A stretch of 60,773 nt of DNA from an uncultured Muribaculum sp. (GCA_910578785.1 CAJTSJ010000017.1:1-60773); one strand, 5' to 3'; shown: positions 43,013 through 52,316, counted from the stretch's first letter. Notes: generated from the sequence alone by a model not told the origin. Numbers and translations are program-made.

Positions 43013-44212
43013 TTATTCGTCGAGGTCGGCCCACGGTGGCCGTTCGTCGTCGATGTATGGCGGACGAATCCATGGTTCGTCAAATCCGAAATCAGGATTC
43101 AGGTCGATTCCGGCATATGGGATTACGTCGACAGTACAGGAAAGGGAACTGCCGTTGAGGTTGATGTTGACTTTGACGTGGGTGTTGCGAGGCAGAGCCT
43201 GCCACTGGGGTGTGTTGATGTACGGGAGGTTGGGCAAAGCGGCGTTGAGGTCGACGCCGTTGACAGGAAGCGTGATGGTGTATTGCTTCGGGTCGGCGAG
43301 GGTGCCGAACAGCGTCTCGGGCAGGTAAACGGTGCCGATGGTGAATGTGCGCTGTGTCGTCTCGCCGTTCTTCTCCCATGTGAAGGTGTAGGGAGCCGTC
43401 TGAGCGGCCGCGGGAGTGTTGAATGTGGTGATTACGCGCGGGTCACCGTTGACGGGAGTCTTTGCCGGGTCGTAGGAGGTATTGTTTGGGAACAGATACT
43501 CCATGTCGGCTATCTGGTTGATACTTACTGTGCTGATCAGGTCAGGACTGAATTTGGGATAGTCTTTGGATACGTTCATTGTGAAGGTGACCTTGATTGC
43601 GGTGCGGGTGACGAAGAGGGTCGACTCGTAGGGCACGGGTATGTCGCCGTCGTATTGCGGGCCGCCTATCTCGACGGAGTGGAATTCGGTCATGGGAATC
43701 ACCTGGTCGTCGGCGTACAACGGCTGTCCCTCTTGCCTCGACAGCGTGACGGAGCCATACGTGTCGGGGAACTGCTGGCCCGGCATCAGTTCGGAGAACT
43801 GCGACAGCACATCTTGTGGAATCGATGCTTCGTTGCCGATGAGATATACGGTCTTGGTGTCGTTCGGCTTGACCTTGAACAGCTTCGGACGTGTGCTGAC
43901 GGCCGGATTCTGGCCTATCGACACATTGTGCTCGACCTTGCCTTCGCCATCGACGATGATGAAGCGCATGGTCTTGATCAGTTCATTCTGGACGGTCGGG
44001 TCTTCGAAGTAGTTGTTATCGGGGTCGTCGAAAGTATAGCCTGCCCGGCTGAAGTCGTCGGGCAACTCGGCGGTCACGACCGACAGGGCCAGATAGGCGG
44101 CGTTGTCGGTGCGGTCGGGTTCCGGATCGGGTGCGTCGGATTCTCCGCAGCTCAGCAGGGCAAGAGCCGGGATGATTGACGATAACAGACGGAAGGGATG
44201 TTTCAGATTCAT
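43013..44212 (-). CDS. fimbrial accessory/minor subunit lipoprotein (Mfa/FimA superfamily)
   Basis: A 399-residue lipoprotein with lipobox LALLSC (Cys22) and an acidic, Pro-rich linker DAPDPEPDRTDN. Two transthyretin-like beta domains follow. The first contains MRFIIVDGEGKVEHN and KTVYLIGNEASI, as in FimA/Mfa proteins. The second has TRTAIKVTFTMNVSKDY and ends with a long strand region (THVKVNINLNGSSLSCTVDVIPYAGIDLNP) plausible as a polymerisation strand. I place it as a minor or tip subunit by operon position. It starts 20 nt after the Mfa2-like gene and is followed 51 nt later by the DUF4906 gene. Confidence 0.78.
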   Translation of the reverse strand: MNLKHPFRLLSSIIPALALLSCGESDAPDPEPDRTDNAAYLALSVVTAELPDDFSRAGYTFDDPDNNYFEDPTVQNELIKTMRFIIVDGEGKVEHNVSIGQNPAVSTRPKLFKVKPNDTKTVYLIGNEASIPQDVLSQFSELMPGQQFPDTYGSVTLSRQEGQPLYADDQVIPMTEFHSVEIGGPQYDGDIPVPYESTLFVTRTAIKVTFTMNVSKDYPKFSPDLISTVSINQIADMEYLFPNNTSYDPAKTPVNGDPRVITTFNTPAAAQTAPYTFTWEKNGETTQRTFTIGTVYLPETLFGTLADPKQYTITLPVNGVDLNAALPNLPYINTPQWQALPRNTHVKVNINLNGSSLSCTVDVIPYAGIDLNPDFGFDEPWIRPPYIDDERPPWADLDE

Positions 44213-44232
44213 AATTCGGTTTTGTCAGGAAG

Positions 44233-45261
44233 TCAGGCTTCGATGTCGTTGAGCCTTACAACCCAGTCGTTGATTATAATTCGGGTCTGCACCCAGTTGT
44301 TGTTGTCGTCGAGGAAGAAGATTACCGCCCATTCGGATTCGCGGTCGAGATACTCCTGCGCGGGCATCGAGGCATAGCGTTCGCTCTTGAGCATCAGCAG
44401 ATAGTTGACGATGGGAATCGAGATGACGGGCTCTTCCTTTTCATGGGAGTTGACGACGAGCTTCATTCCGTTTGACGGTGCCAGGCGCGAGGTGCTGAAT
44501 TCGGCGTAGGCGACGGTGGATTCGGTGCCGTCGGGGTTTTCGCCGGCCGATACGTTGCCTACGGCCCACGGCATTACGTCGAACGGACGTCCGGTGGCGA
44601 GCACGCTGTTGTTCCAGTCAAAGCGCGCATTGTCGGCTCCCGTGAGGGCGAAGTCGAAGTCGGCGTAGTTGACGGGCATACCGTTGACATGCTGCAGGAG
44701 TATGCGGATGTTGTGGGTGTCCTTCATCATCGGCAGGGTCACGGTGGTGTAGGTGGTCGACTCGGGTTCGGGCACGGTGACGTCGAGCTGTCCGTAGTAG
44801 AGCCCGTGGAGGTCTGTGCCGGGGTCGGCGCCTATGCAGTCGTTGTTCATGTCGACGCCTATCGACTGAAGGGTTGAGCCTTCCGCCGGAATCGAGGTGA
44901 AGTGGAACGACGACTTAGGGCACTGCATGCCGCCGTAGGCGAGCAGATGGTAGTCGCCCGGCTCGATGTCGAGTAGCATCCGGTAGTCTTCGTCGGCGAG
45001 CACGTCGGAGGTCTCGGTCAGGGTGGTGACGTAGTTGTAGTCATCGTCATAGACAAACAGGGTGAGGCAGTCGACCTGCGATGGAAACGCATTGGCGAAC
45101 AGCATGTTGTAGTCGTAGACGAAACGCACCTGTATGCCGGAGACGCAAGGGTCGAGGTCTTCGTAGATGGCGTTGTCGCATGAAGTCAGGCCGACCATGG
45201 GCGCGGCTATGAGAGCCGCGCCTATGATAGACTTGAAAGAATTTAACTTTATTAGGTTCAT
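44233..45261 (-). CDS. FimB/Mfa2-family fimbrial anchor lipoprotein
   Basis: A 342-residue lipoprotein with lipobox VGLTSC. The family opening is visible directly after it: DLDPCVSGIQVRFVYDYNMLFANAFPSQVD, then LTLFVYDDDYNYVTTLTE and IEPGDYHLLAYGG. In Porphyromonas, Mfa2 and FimB attach the shaft to the outer membrane and regulate its length. The second half contains the domain with VNGMPVNYADFDFALTGADN and ends in KSERYASMPAQEYLDRES followed by a short strand. It sits between the Mfa1 gene (18 nt gap) and the accessory subunit gene (20 nt gap). Confidence 0.88.
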   Translation of the reverse strand: MNLIKLNSFKSIIGAALIAAPMVGLTSCDNAIYEDLDPCVSGIQVRFVYDYNMLFANAFPSQVDCLTLFVYDDDYNYVTTLTETSDVLADEDYRMLLDIEPGDYHLLAYGGMQCPKSSFHFTSIPAEGSTLQSIGVDMNNDCIGADPGTDLHGLYYGQLDVTVPEPESTTYTTVTLPMMKDTHNIRILLQHVNGMPVNYADFDFALTGADNARFDWNNSVLATGRPFDVMPWAVGNVSAGENPDGTESTVAYAEFSTSRLAPSNGMKLVVNSHEKEEPVISIPIVNYLLMLKSERYASMPAQEYLDRESEWAVIFFLDDNNNWVQTRIIINDWVVRLNDIEA

Positions 45262-45279
45262 TATTTGAAAATGAAACGA

Positions 45280-47001
45280 TTAGAGGTCGATGGTGTTGAC
45301 ACGTACTACCCAGGGAAGTACCTGTACGGCAAGTTTGAAGTAGGTCTTGGGGCTTTCGTCGGGATCGTCGGGATCTTCAGGATCGGGGTCGTCGCCGGGA
45401 TTGCCGGGATGTCCGAATTCCATGATCGAGTTGATCTTGAGCTTGTAGATGTTGTTGCGTACGGTTGCGAACTCCATCATGCCCATTGTCATGTTGGCTG
45501 AATTGTCGTCGTGACGGTTGTAATAATAGTAGTAGCAGGGATAGTTGCCGGCGGCATCCGGACGGTAGATGGCGAATCCGTCTTCGCAGGTCTGGATAAG
45601 GTCGCCGTTGCTGTCGAGATTGTCGGTCACGAAGAGGGTGTTGTACATGTTGGAGATGGTGGTCGACGGAGCAGCTTCAACAGCTGCCTTGAGCTGGTCC
45701 TTGTTGCCGTAGACGTGGCCGTCGTAGGCGTAGATCACCTGCTTTGCCGCCATTGCTGTCGCCATGTCTGTGCCGGGGACGGCAATGATGTTGCCCTTGA
45801 AGAGAACACCTGTAGTGATACCTTTCTTTTGCTCATCGACACCGGGGATGGTGTTTTCGGTGGCGTAGCGCCAGATTTTGTAGCCAGGATTAGCAATGGG
45901 CTTGCCTTCGGCGTCAGTGCCTGGAGTCCAGTTATTGTCGTCGTCGTCAATTGAGAGCGATGAGAGCGCATCGTAGTTGGTCAGCGACGCGGGGCCGAAG
46001 CCTGCGGTCGAGATGGGGTAATAGTAGCTGGCAGATGCGTCTTGGCCCTTATAAGCTGACTTAAATCCATAGTCGGTGCTGACTACCCAGTTGTTGGTGC
46101 TTTCGCGCTGGCAGAGAACCGACGGAGTCCAGGTTGCGTCCATCGACATGCGGGGCAGATAGTAGAATGTCTTCGACAGGTTGAACAGAGCCATGTCGGT
46201 CAGCTGTACGTAGCCTTCGGTGATGGTTTCGTCGGCGGCGCTTACGATGGGGTAGTAGTTGGCCTGGGTCTGGCCTTCAACTGTGGTCTGAGCGAAGTCG
46301 AAGCGAACGGCGGCGCGCTGAACCTTTACAGTACCGAGGTCAACAGGATTGTGGCGGTCTGCCTTTTCCATCACTTCTACGGTGGGGAGGGTTGTAGATG
46401 CGAGGTCGCGGTTGGTCATCAGGAATGAGTTCTGAACCCAGATGGCCGATGCGTCGGCGTCGGTCAGTGTGCAGAGAAGGTCAGCGAAAGAGTCGCCGGT
46501 AGGGTTGGTTTCGCTTGCCGGCTCAAGAGTCTCTACGGCACGGATAAGCTCTGTGGTAGGGTTGCAGTAGGCAAAGACGTTGACAGTCTTTTCGGCGTTG
46601 TCGGCCACTGCCTGCGACTTGAAGCGCACTGTAAAAGTAGGACGTCCGTTAGTGGCGGTAGCTCCGTTGTCGGGGGTGGCGTCGGCCTGTGCCGCAGCGA
46701 TGAATTCGAAGTCGGCGGGAGAAGGAGTAGCAGATGTGCTGTTGTTTTTGGCAAGAAGTACAATAACGGAGTTGACTTTGTTTTCTGAGTCCTGACCTAC
46801 CTCGAAGCCGTTGCTTGAGTTGGTGTTGTCATCGGGAGTCACTGTCTGGCTTCTCGAACCGCCTGTGGGGAGGCTGAGGGTCAGTCGTGCGGGAATGCCG
46901 TCGCCGGGCATATTGATGTCCACCTTGGGCTCGTCTTCGTTGCCGCATGATGTCATGAGCATGGCGGCGAGAAGTCCAAACGAGTAAATTACTTTTTTCA
47001 T
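45280..47001 (-). CDS. Mfa1-family major fimbrial subunit
   Basis: A 573-residue fimbrillin precursor with lipobox LMTSC (Cys19), exported as a lipoprotein and then, by analogy with Mfa1/FimA, cleaved by a trypsin-like protease before polymerisation. N-terminal domain: ARLTLSLPTGGSRSQ and VNSVIVLLAKNN. The C-terminal third has the Mfa1 hallmark MGMMEFATVRNNIYKLKINSI, followed by an acidic spacer (a PDP/DDPDE-rich run) and the terminal strand VLPWVVRVNTIDL that serves as donor strand. It is longer than P. gingivalis Mfa1. Third gene of the operon, 37 nt after the DUF3868 gene. Confidence 0.92.
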   Translation of the reverse strand: MKKVIYSFGLLAAMLMTSCGNEDEPKVDINMPGDGIPARLTLSLPTGGSRSQTVTPDDNTNSSNGFEVGQDSENKVNSVIVLLAKNNSTSATPSPADFEFIAAAQADATPDNGATATNGRPTFTVRFKSQAVADNAEKTVNVFAYCNPTTELIRAVETLEPASETNPTGDSFADLLCTLTDADASAIWVQNSFLMTNRDLASTTLPTVEVMEKADRHNPVDLGTVKVQRAAVRFDFAQTTVEGQTQANYYPIVSAADETITEGYVQLTDMALFNLSKTFYYLPRMSMDATWTPSVLCQRESTNNWVVSTDYGFKSAYKGQDASASYYYPISTAGFGPASLTNYDALSSLSIDDDDNNWTPGTDAEGKPIANPGYKIWRYATENTIPGVDEQKKGITTGVLFKGNIIAVPGTDMATAMAAKQVIYAYDGHVYGNKDQLKAAVEAAPSTTISNMYNTLFVTDNLDSNGDLIQTCEDGFAIYRPDAAGNYPCYYYYYNRHDDNSANMTMGMMEFATVRNNIYKLKINSIMEFGHPGNPGDDPDPEDPDDPDESPKTYFKLAVQVLPWVVRVNTIDL

Positions 47002-47038
47002 TTGAAAATCGTGTTGTTTTTTTAATTAGTACTATAGT

Positions 47039-48472
47039 TTATTTCTGTTGATTTTCATGTTCGATGATGTCTCTGACCTGCTTGGCGGCTTCGGCGGCTT
47101 CGGCGAGTCCTTTAGATGCGGCCTTGTCAAACAGGGGCAGAGCCTTGTCGTAGTTCTTTTCGAATGCCTCGATGAGGCCGTAGGCGTAGGTGGCCTGCGG
47201 GGTGTCGCCGGCTTTCGACAGATAGGCGAGCGCTTTGGCGTATTCGCGGCGCTGGATGGCGATGTTGGCGGCGTTGAGATTGGCCACGGGATTGTCCGGG
47301 AACATGCGTACTGCGGTCTCGAACACCTCGCAGTAGTCTTCCGAGCCGGGCTCGTAGCTTTGGGCCACGAGGAACAGTTCGTTGAGCGAGAGGTTCTGTG
47401 GAGCTGTGCGGAGCACCTTCTTAATCTCGTCTACAGAGGTGAATGTGCGCACCATGTAGTTGATGGTGTAGTCGGAGTGGCGCAGGGCGGGGTATTCCTC
47501 GCGTAGGAGGAAGGCGTACTGCTGCGGGAAGTCCTTCTGGATTTTGGCGTTCTTGGGGTCGGGGGCCAGGTCGGAGTCGATGATTGCCAGGATGGCTTCG
47601 CGGTTGGCGATGTCGCTCTTCTCCACGTAGCGGCGCAGTCCTTCCCAGTCTTCAGGCTCGTATGATGTGTGCATGATGGCCGGGTCGAATGCATATAGCT
47701 TCTGCACGTAGTCCTTAAGGGTGGCGGTACGTCCCTTGGCCAGACGGACGTTGTTGCTGTAGGATCCTTCAGGCGAAGCGAAACCCTTGATGGAGAATGA
47801 GGTTATGGTGACGTTGGAGTCGTTGCGCACCACGTCGATGGTCTTGCGGATGGAGGCGAGCTCCTCGGGGTTGCGGCGGTAGTCGGGATAAAGCTCGGTG
47901 CGGTTGACCGGGAAGTCGATGTAGGCCGATCCCTTGAGGTCGCGCATCTTGACAGCCTCGGCTTCGGGCGTGATGAAGGCGAAGCGCGGCTCAAACAGTC
48001 GTGGCTTGTAGTCGAGTCTGAGCAGTGGCATCGGAGTCAGCGGCATGTCGCATCCGCAGTCGCTCTGTCCGTATTCGATAGAGAGTTCCGACACCTCCAT
48101 CCAGGGCTCGTACTCTGTCAGCGACTGGTAGGGGACGTTCAGGTTCTTGACAGAGCGGTAGAGCAGGCCGGTGTCGCCGTCGGGGGTGTTGCGCAGGCGG
48201 TAGTAGTAGCGGTTGCGTCCGGAGATGACGACTTCGGGAAATCTGTAGGTCTGTCCGTCAGGTCCGTTAAGTACGGGTGTGAGCACCGTTTCGGAGTTGC
48301 CGCCTTGCTTTAGGGCGCTGGCGTCGATGTCCATGTGCAGTATGAGCCGGCTCTGGGAGCGCTCGACTTTCACGTCCTTCAGGGCTATCGCGCCGTCAAG
48401 GACATCGACGTTGACGGCATGGCACGTCAGCATGCCGACGGCCAGGGATAATATGAATAAAATATTTTTCAT
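47039..48472 (-). CDS. DUF3868-domain protein with OmpA-like region (fimbrial operon)
   Basis: A 477-residue exported protein. A signal peptide (MKNILFILSLAVGMLTCHA) is followed by the DUF3868 domain (VKVERSQSRLILHMDIDASAL onward). A central OmpA-like peptidoglycan-associated segment carries TITSFSIKGFASPEGSYSNNVRLAKGRT. The C-terminal helical repeats are TPR-like (NLNAANIAIQRREYAKALAYLSK). Such proteins regularly accompany DUF3575 proteins at the head of Bacteroidales fimbrial operons and may tie the assembly site to the envelope. The ATG at 48472 is preferred to the GTG just before it. It starts 25 nt after the DUF3575 gene. Confidence 0.87.
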   Translation of the reverse strand: MKNILFILSLAVGMLTCHAVNVDVLDGAIALKDVKVERSQSRLILHMDIDASALKQGGNSETVLTPVLNGPDGQTYRFPEVVISGRNRYYYRLRNTPDGDTGLLYRSVKNLNVPYQSLTEYEPWMEVSELSIEYGQSDCGCDMPLTPMPLLRLDYKPRLFEPRFAFITPEAEAVKMRDLKGSAYIDFPVNRTELYPDYRRNPEELASIRKTIDVVRNDSNVTITSFSIKGFASPEGSYSNNVRLAKGRTATLKDYVQKLYAFDPAIMHTSYEPEDWEGLRRYVEKSDIANREAILAIIDSDLAPDPKNAKIQKDFPQQYAFLLREEYPALRHSDYTINYMVRTFTSVDEIKKVLRTAPQNLSLNELFLVAQSYEPGSEDYCEVFETAVRMFPDNPVANLNAANIAIQRREYAKALAYLSKAGDTPQATYAYGLIEAFEKNYDKALPLFDKAASKGLAEAAEAAKQVRDIIEHENQQK

Positions 48473-48497
48473 CACCGTGTTTGTAAGTAGTCTGTGG

Positions 48498-49079
48498 TTA
48501 GAATGTGTAGATTAGGCTTACTGCGGCTTTGGTGGGTCCGACGTAGTGGACAGGCTTGTCCTTGTACACAGGGGTGCCGCACTCGGCGCACGGGTAGGAC
48601 GTCACTCTGGAATAGACCCAGCCGAATCCGATTTCGGCTTCGATGTTCCAATGGCGCGACAAAATCCATGAATAGCCGTAGGCCACGCCCAAACCTCCAT
48701 ACCAACCCTCGTAGCGGTGGTTCTTGAAGTCGCCGAGCTTGTTTCCGAGCAGGTTTAGGTTCGGGAAGTCCATGTGGCCGAAGTTGAACTGGCCGACAAG
48801 GCCGTGCGCTCCGATGAAGTGTCCCTGCCATTCCTGGCAGAACCAGTAGCGCACTTCGGGCTGAGCGAGCCAGTGGCGCCAGCGGTGGCCGTTGACGTTC
48901 CATGCGTTCAGGTTGCCCGACAGGTCGAAAGTCCATTTCGGGGCGAGTCTGACCTCTGCACCGGCATTCACGGTCAGAAGCGCGTCGTAGAGCAGGTTGG
49001 TCTTTACTGCCACTTCCTGGGCTTTAACCGCATGCGTCGCAGCAATTAGCGTCAGCAATAGGATAATTACTTTTTTCAT
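48498..49079 (-). CDS. DUF3575 outer-membrane protein, first gene of the fimbrial operon
   Basis: A 193-residue beta-barrel-like protein. The signal peptide ends ATHAVKA. The DUF3575 pattern is plain: AVKTNLLYDALLTVNAGAEVRLAPKWTFDLSGNLNAWN, then AQPEVRYWFCQEWQGHFIGAHGL, and GVAYGYSWILSRHWNIEAEIGFGWVYSRV. A Cys pair in YPCAECGTPVY could bind metal or form a disulphide. The terminal SLIYTF fits an outer-membrane barrel end. A promoter lies about 460 nt upstream with no gene between, so the operon has an unusually long leader. Confidence 0.88.
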   Translation of the reverse strand: MKKVIILLLTLIAATHAVKAQEVAVKTNLLYDALLTVNAGAEVRLAPKWTFDLSGNLNAWNVNGHRWRHWLAQPEVRYWFCQEWQGHFIGAHGLVGQFNFGHMDFPNLNLLGNKLGDFKNHRYEGWYGGLGVAYGYSWILSRHWNIEAEIGFGWVYSRVTSYPCAECGTPVYKDKPVHYVGPTKAAVSLIYTF

Positions 49080-49778
49080 TATGTTTTGTTATGTTATATG
49101 TAGCGTGTATATATATTAATGTGTTGTCCGTCTCTTTGGAAGAGAATTCATATATGGCTGTCACGCAGGGGGTGGCGCTATGCTTGATGTGCATGCCGTC
49201 CGCACGAGGCGGTTTTCAGTGCCATCGGTGACCGGTTTAAAGTATAGTACCATAACCTCTGTCGTTTGTATAATGTCTGTGTCCGTATATCCGGACATGT
49301 TCACCGCCAGTATATGTCTGCTTTTTGCGGATCGTTCATTCATACCCCAAGTTGTCTTGCATAGGCCGACGCATGGTAACGTATTGCCTGGCAATGCATT
49401 ATTGTGCGTTTTATCGGCTTTGTATAACTGTTGTTCGTAGCGTCTGCGTGACTTATTGCAATTAAGTCGGCTGTGTTATTTTTTTTATTTCTTTAGATTA
49501 CTTTTCCAATTGTCTCTTAACAAGAGATAATATTTTCCTACAAAGGTAATAAATTCGTAGATATGTCGCAAGCGTCCAACCCGGATACAGACCGTTATGT
49601 AAGCGTTTAACATCTTTAAGTTAGAAATTCTTGTTTGATTGTGCGTGAGTAATGGGGGGGGGTAAAATATTGATTTATAGTGATTTATAATTTCCGACCG
49701 GTCATTTTCGGAATAATCGGCCAGAATGAAATTTTAATATTTTTTCACTTTATGGGCTCCGGATGTGACGTCCATGCC
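49080..49778. other. intergenic region and long leader of the fimbrial operon
   Basis: No gene is credible in 699 bp. The part up to about 49535 would be an untranslated leader on the minus strand. Around 49512 there is a small stem TCTCTT-AAC-AAGAGA. Upstream of the promoter are a run of nine G (49654-49662) and a tandem TGATTTATA repeat of period 10 (49671-49689). No long inverted repeat of the kind that flanks invertible promoters was found. Confidence 0.6.
49541..49571 (-). promoter_or_regulatory. promoter of the fimbrial operon
   Basis: On the minus strand TTG (49571..49569), 20-nt spacer, TACCTTTG (49548..49541). Expected start near 49535. Confidence 0.65.
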
Positions 49779-50309
49779 CTATAGGTCGAGGAGGCCTTCG
49801 GGGAGGGTCATGACGAGGTGGCGGGAGTCGGGGTCGATGTCGTCGATCATCTCGTCGGCGACTGGGATGTAGATGTTTGTCATGTCGGGACGTTCGACTA
49901 CGAAGAGGGCGTTTTCGGTGGACAGGTCCACGTCGATTATGCGGCCGATCAGTGTGCCTGTCTCCGAGAGTATGGTGTAGCCGGCGAGGTCCGCGGCGTA
50001 CATGCCTTCGTCGTCTTCGTCGTCTGCCACGACCAAGTCGTCAGCCTTGAGCACGTAGACGAGGTGGTGTGTCAGCTCGGCGGCGTGCTGTTCGTCGTCG
50101 ATTCCGTCGATGTGCATGATTACCGTGTCGATGCGCTTGGTGCGCACGCTGTCGATGAAGAAGGGCACGTATATGCCTTCGATGTCGAGCACTATGCGGC
50201 CAAGTCGCTCGATGTCGACATCTTCGTTGAGGTAGGCGTTGATTTCGCCGTTGATGCCGTGTGGTTTGCCCAGTTTGCCTATTTCGGTTATTTCTGCTTC
50301 GGTGATCAT
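49779..50309 (-). CDS. rimM: 16S rRNA processing protein RimM
   Basis: Ribosome maturation factor of 176 residues that helps assemble the head of the 30S subunit with ribosomal protein uS19. The N-terminal RimM barrel contains EITEIGKLGKPHGINGEINAYL. The PRC-barrel domain starts near DLAGYTILSETGTLIGRIIDVD and ends DSRHLVMTLPEGLLDL, the typical LP-EGLLDL terminus of Bacteroidota RimM. It follows murA by 24 nt and is the last gene of the DUF4290-murA-rimM group. Confidence 0.95.
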   Translation of the reverse strand: MITEAEITEIGKLGKPHGINGEINAYLNEDVDIERLGRIVLDIEGIYVPFFIDSVRTKRIDTVIMHIDGIDDEQHAAELTHHLVYVLKADDLVVADDEDDEGMYAADLAGYTILSETGTLIGRIIDVDLSTENALFVVERPDMTNIYIPVADEMIDDIDPDSRHLVMTLPEGLLDL

Positions 50310-50333
50310 GACTTGTGCGGGGTTATGGTGCGG

Positions 50334-51644
50334 TTAGTCGTCGACGCGGGTGATTTTTGCTCCGATGGCGTTGAGGCGCTTGTCGATGTCTTCGTAGCCT
50401 CGGTCGATCTGGTCGATGTTCTGTATGCGGCTCTTGCCTTTGGCGCTCATGGCGGCGATGAGCATGGCTATGCCGGCTCGGATGTCGGGCGAGACGAGCG
50501 ACGCTCCGTGCAGCGACTTCATCTTGCCGGAGCCTATGACGGCGGCGCGGTGAGGGTCGCATAGGATTATCTGAGCTCCCATGTCGATGAGTTTGTCGAC
50601 GAAGAAGAGTCGGCTTTCAAACATCTTCTGGTGGATGAGCACACTGCCTTTGGCCTGCGTGGCCACTACGAGGAATACGCTCAGGAGGTCGGGCGACAGT
50701 CCGGGCCACGGCGAGTCGGCAAAGGTCATGATTGAGCCGTCGATGAAGGTCTCGATTTCGTAGCTGTCGTGTCGCGGGATGAATATGTCGTCGCCGCGGC
50801 GTATGATTTCGATACCGAGACGCTTGAAGCTGTCGGGGATGATGCCGAGGTCGTCGTAGCCGACATTTTTAAGGGTGATTTCGCTTCCGGTCATGGCGGC
50901 CATGCCGATGAAGCTTCCTACCTCGATCATGTCGGGCAGTATGCGGTGCGACGCTCCATGCAGTTCGTCGACCCCGTGGATGGTGAGCAGATTTGATCCG
51001 ATGCCCTCGATTCGGGCACCCATTCGTGTGAGCAGCCGGCAGAGTTGCTGTATGTAAGGCTCGCAGGCGGCATTGTAGATGGTGGTGGTGCCTTTGGCCA
51101 TCACCGACGCCATGATGATGTTGGCGGTTCCGGTCACCGACGCTTCGTCAAGGAGCATGTATGTTCCGGTCATAGTGTCGCCTTTTATGTGGTATGCCTT
51201 GAGGTCGGGGTCGTATTCAAAGTCGGCACCCAGTTTCTGTATGCCGAGGAAGTGAGTGTCGAGTCGGCGGCGTCCGATTTTGTCGCCTCCGGGTTTCGGG
51301 AGCACGGCGTGTCCGAACCGAGCCACGAGCGGGCCTACAAACATTACGGAACCGCGCAACGCGGCGGCCTTTTTTACAAATTCGGGCGAAGATATGTAGT
51401 CCATGTCCACCCGGTCGGCTTCGAAGGCGTAGCTGTGCTTCGACAGCCGTTCGACCTTAACCCCCATGTCCTCGAGCATGGCTATGAGATTGTTGATGTC
51501 GAGAATGTCGGGGACATTTTCGACTACTACACGTTCTTTGGTGAGCAGAACTGCGCAGAGTATCTGCAGTGCTTCGTTTTTAGCTCCCTGTGGAGTGATT
51601 TCGCCATTAAGAGGATGGCCTCCTTCAACGATAAATGTGCTCAA
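50334..51644 (-). CDS. murA: UDP-N-acetylglucosamine 1-carboxyvinyltransferase, Asp-for-Cys variant
   Basis: First committed enzyme of peptidoglycan synthesis, transferring enolpyruvate from PEP to UDP-GlcNAc in the cytoplasm (436 residues). Lys22 in QGAKNEAL matches the PEP-binding lysine of the family. The active-site loop, where E. coli has Cys115 in PGGC, reads KPGGDKIGRRRLDTHF with Asp121. Cys is the residue alkylated by fosfomycin, and Asp at this site makes MurA insensitive in other bacteria. The remaining signature AGIAMLIAAMSAKGKSRI is intact, so the enzyme should be active. Gene order with rimM and the DUF4290 gene is conserved in Bacteroidota as far as I recall. Confidence 0.96.
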   Translation of the reverse strand: MSTFIVEGGHPLNGEITPQGAKNEALQILCAVLLTKERVVVENVPDILDINNLIAMLEDMGVKVERLSKHSYAFEADRVDMDYISSPEFVKKAAALRGSVMFVGPLVARFGHAVLPKPGGDKIGRRRLDTHFLGIQKLGADFEYDPDLKAYHIKGDTMTGTYMLLDEASVTGTANIIMASVMAKGTTTIYNAACEPYIQQLCRLLTRMGARIEGIGSNLLTIHGVDELHGASHRILPDMIEVGSFIGMAAMTGSEITLKNVGYDDLGIIPDSFKRLGIEIIRRGDDIFIPRHDSYEIETFIDGSIMTFADSPWPGLSPDLLSVFLVVATQAKGSVLIHQKMFESRLFFVDKLIDMGAQIILCDPHRAAVIGSGKMKSLHGASLVSPDIRAGIAMLIAAMSAKGKSRIQNIDQIDRGYEDIDKRLNAIGAKITRVDD

Positions 51645-51700
51645 GATGGTGCGGTTTTAGGTGGTTAGGGATTCAGTTTGGACGGGAGAGTGGTGCGGGG

Positions 51701-52294
51701 CTATTTCTTCTTTTTCTTCTTGGAGTTGTTGCTCGGAGCCGGCGCGGCCACAAACTCGCGCAGTTTGCACGTGGCGGGGTTAAGGCGTATGGCTCCGTGG
51801 CTGTAGTAGGCCAGGTCCTTGAAGATTTTTATGTCGTCGACACCGTCGGGGTTCACTGCCAGCATGAGTTTCTTCATGTGGTTGGCTATGAACCGGATGA
51901 GCGCGTCTTTTTCTTCGCCCTCTTCCATCTCGCACGCTTTGCGGATCATGTCTTCGATGTGCTTGCCGTAGTGGCGGTAGTCTATGCGTGAGAGCGAATA
52001 TTTGATGGGCTCCGGACGCGAAACAAGGTTCTCCGGGCGTATGACCTCGCAGGGGTAGTCTATGTCGAGCTGAAAGTCGGACATTATGGCCAGATGGTCC
52101 CAAAGCTGATGGGTGTAGTCAGGGTTGTCGCGAAGCTCCGGAAACAGATTGCCCATCGAGGCTATGATCGAGTAGGCGCATACCGTACGCTCTTCGCGGT
52201 CGGGTATGCCTACGCAATAGTCGACCATCTGCTGGATGTTGCGTCCGTATTCCGGCAATTTCAGCCTTTTGAGGTGGGTATTGTATGTAAGCAT
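51701..52294 (-). CDS. DUF4290-family protein
   Basis: A 197-residue cytoplasmic protein with the family opening YNTHLKRLKLPEYGRNIQQMVDYC and EERTVCAYSIIASMGNLFPE. The middle has SRIDYRHYGKHIEDMIRKACEME. The C-terminus is a Lys-rich tail (six Lys at the end). ATG 52294 is chosen because the consensus promoter (52348..52317) would start transcription near 52310, after the alternative codon at 52315. It is widespread in Bacteroidota next to murA and has no known function. Confidence 0.85.
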   Translation of the reverse strand: MLTYNTHLKRLKLPEYGRNIQQMVDYCVGIPDREERTVCAYSIIASMGNLFPELRDNPDYTHQLWDHLAIMSDFQLDIDYPCEVIRPENLVSRPEPIKYSLSRIDYRHYGKHIEDMIRKACEMEEGEEKDALIRFIANHMKKLMLAVNPDGVDDIKIFKDLAYYSHGAIRLNPATCKLREFVAAPAPSNNSKKKKKK

Positions 52295-52316
52295 ATAATA
52301 TCTGTAATTTATCATT

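Noticed and set aside
42974..44179. 401-residue plus-strand open frame
   Set aside because: Antisense shadow of the fimbrial accessory subunit gene, which has a lipobox and fits the operon.
49500..49689. Invertible promoter for the fimbrial operon
   Set aside because: No pair of long inverted repeats flanks the promoter and no recombinase gene is nearby; only the G tract and a short stem remain.
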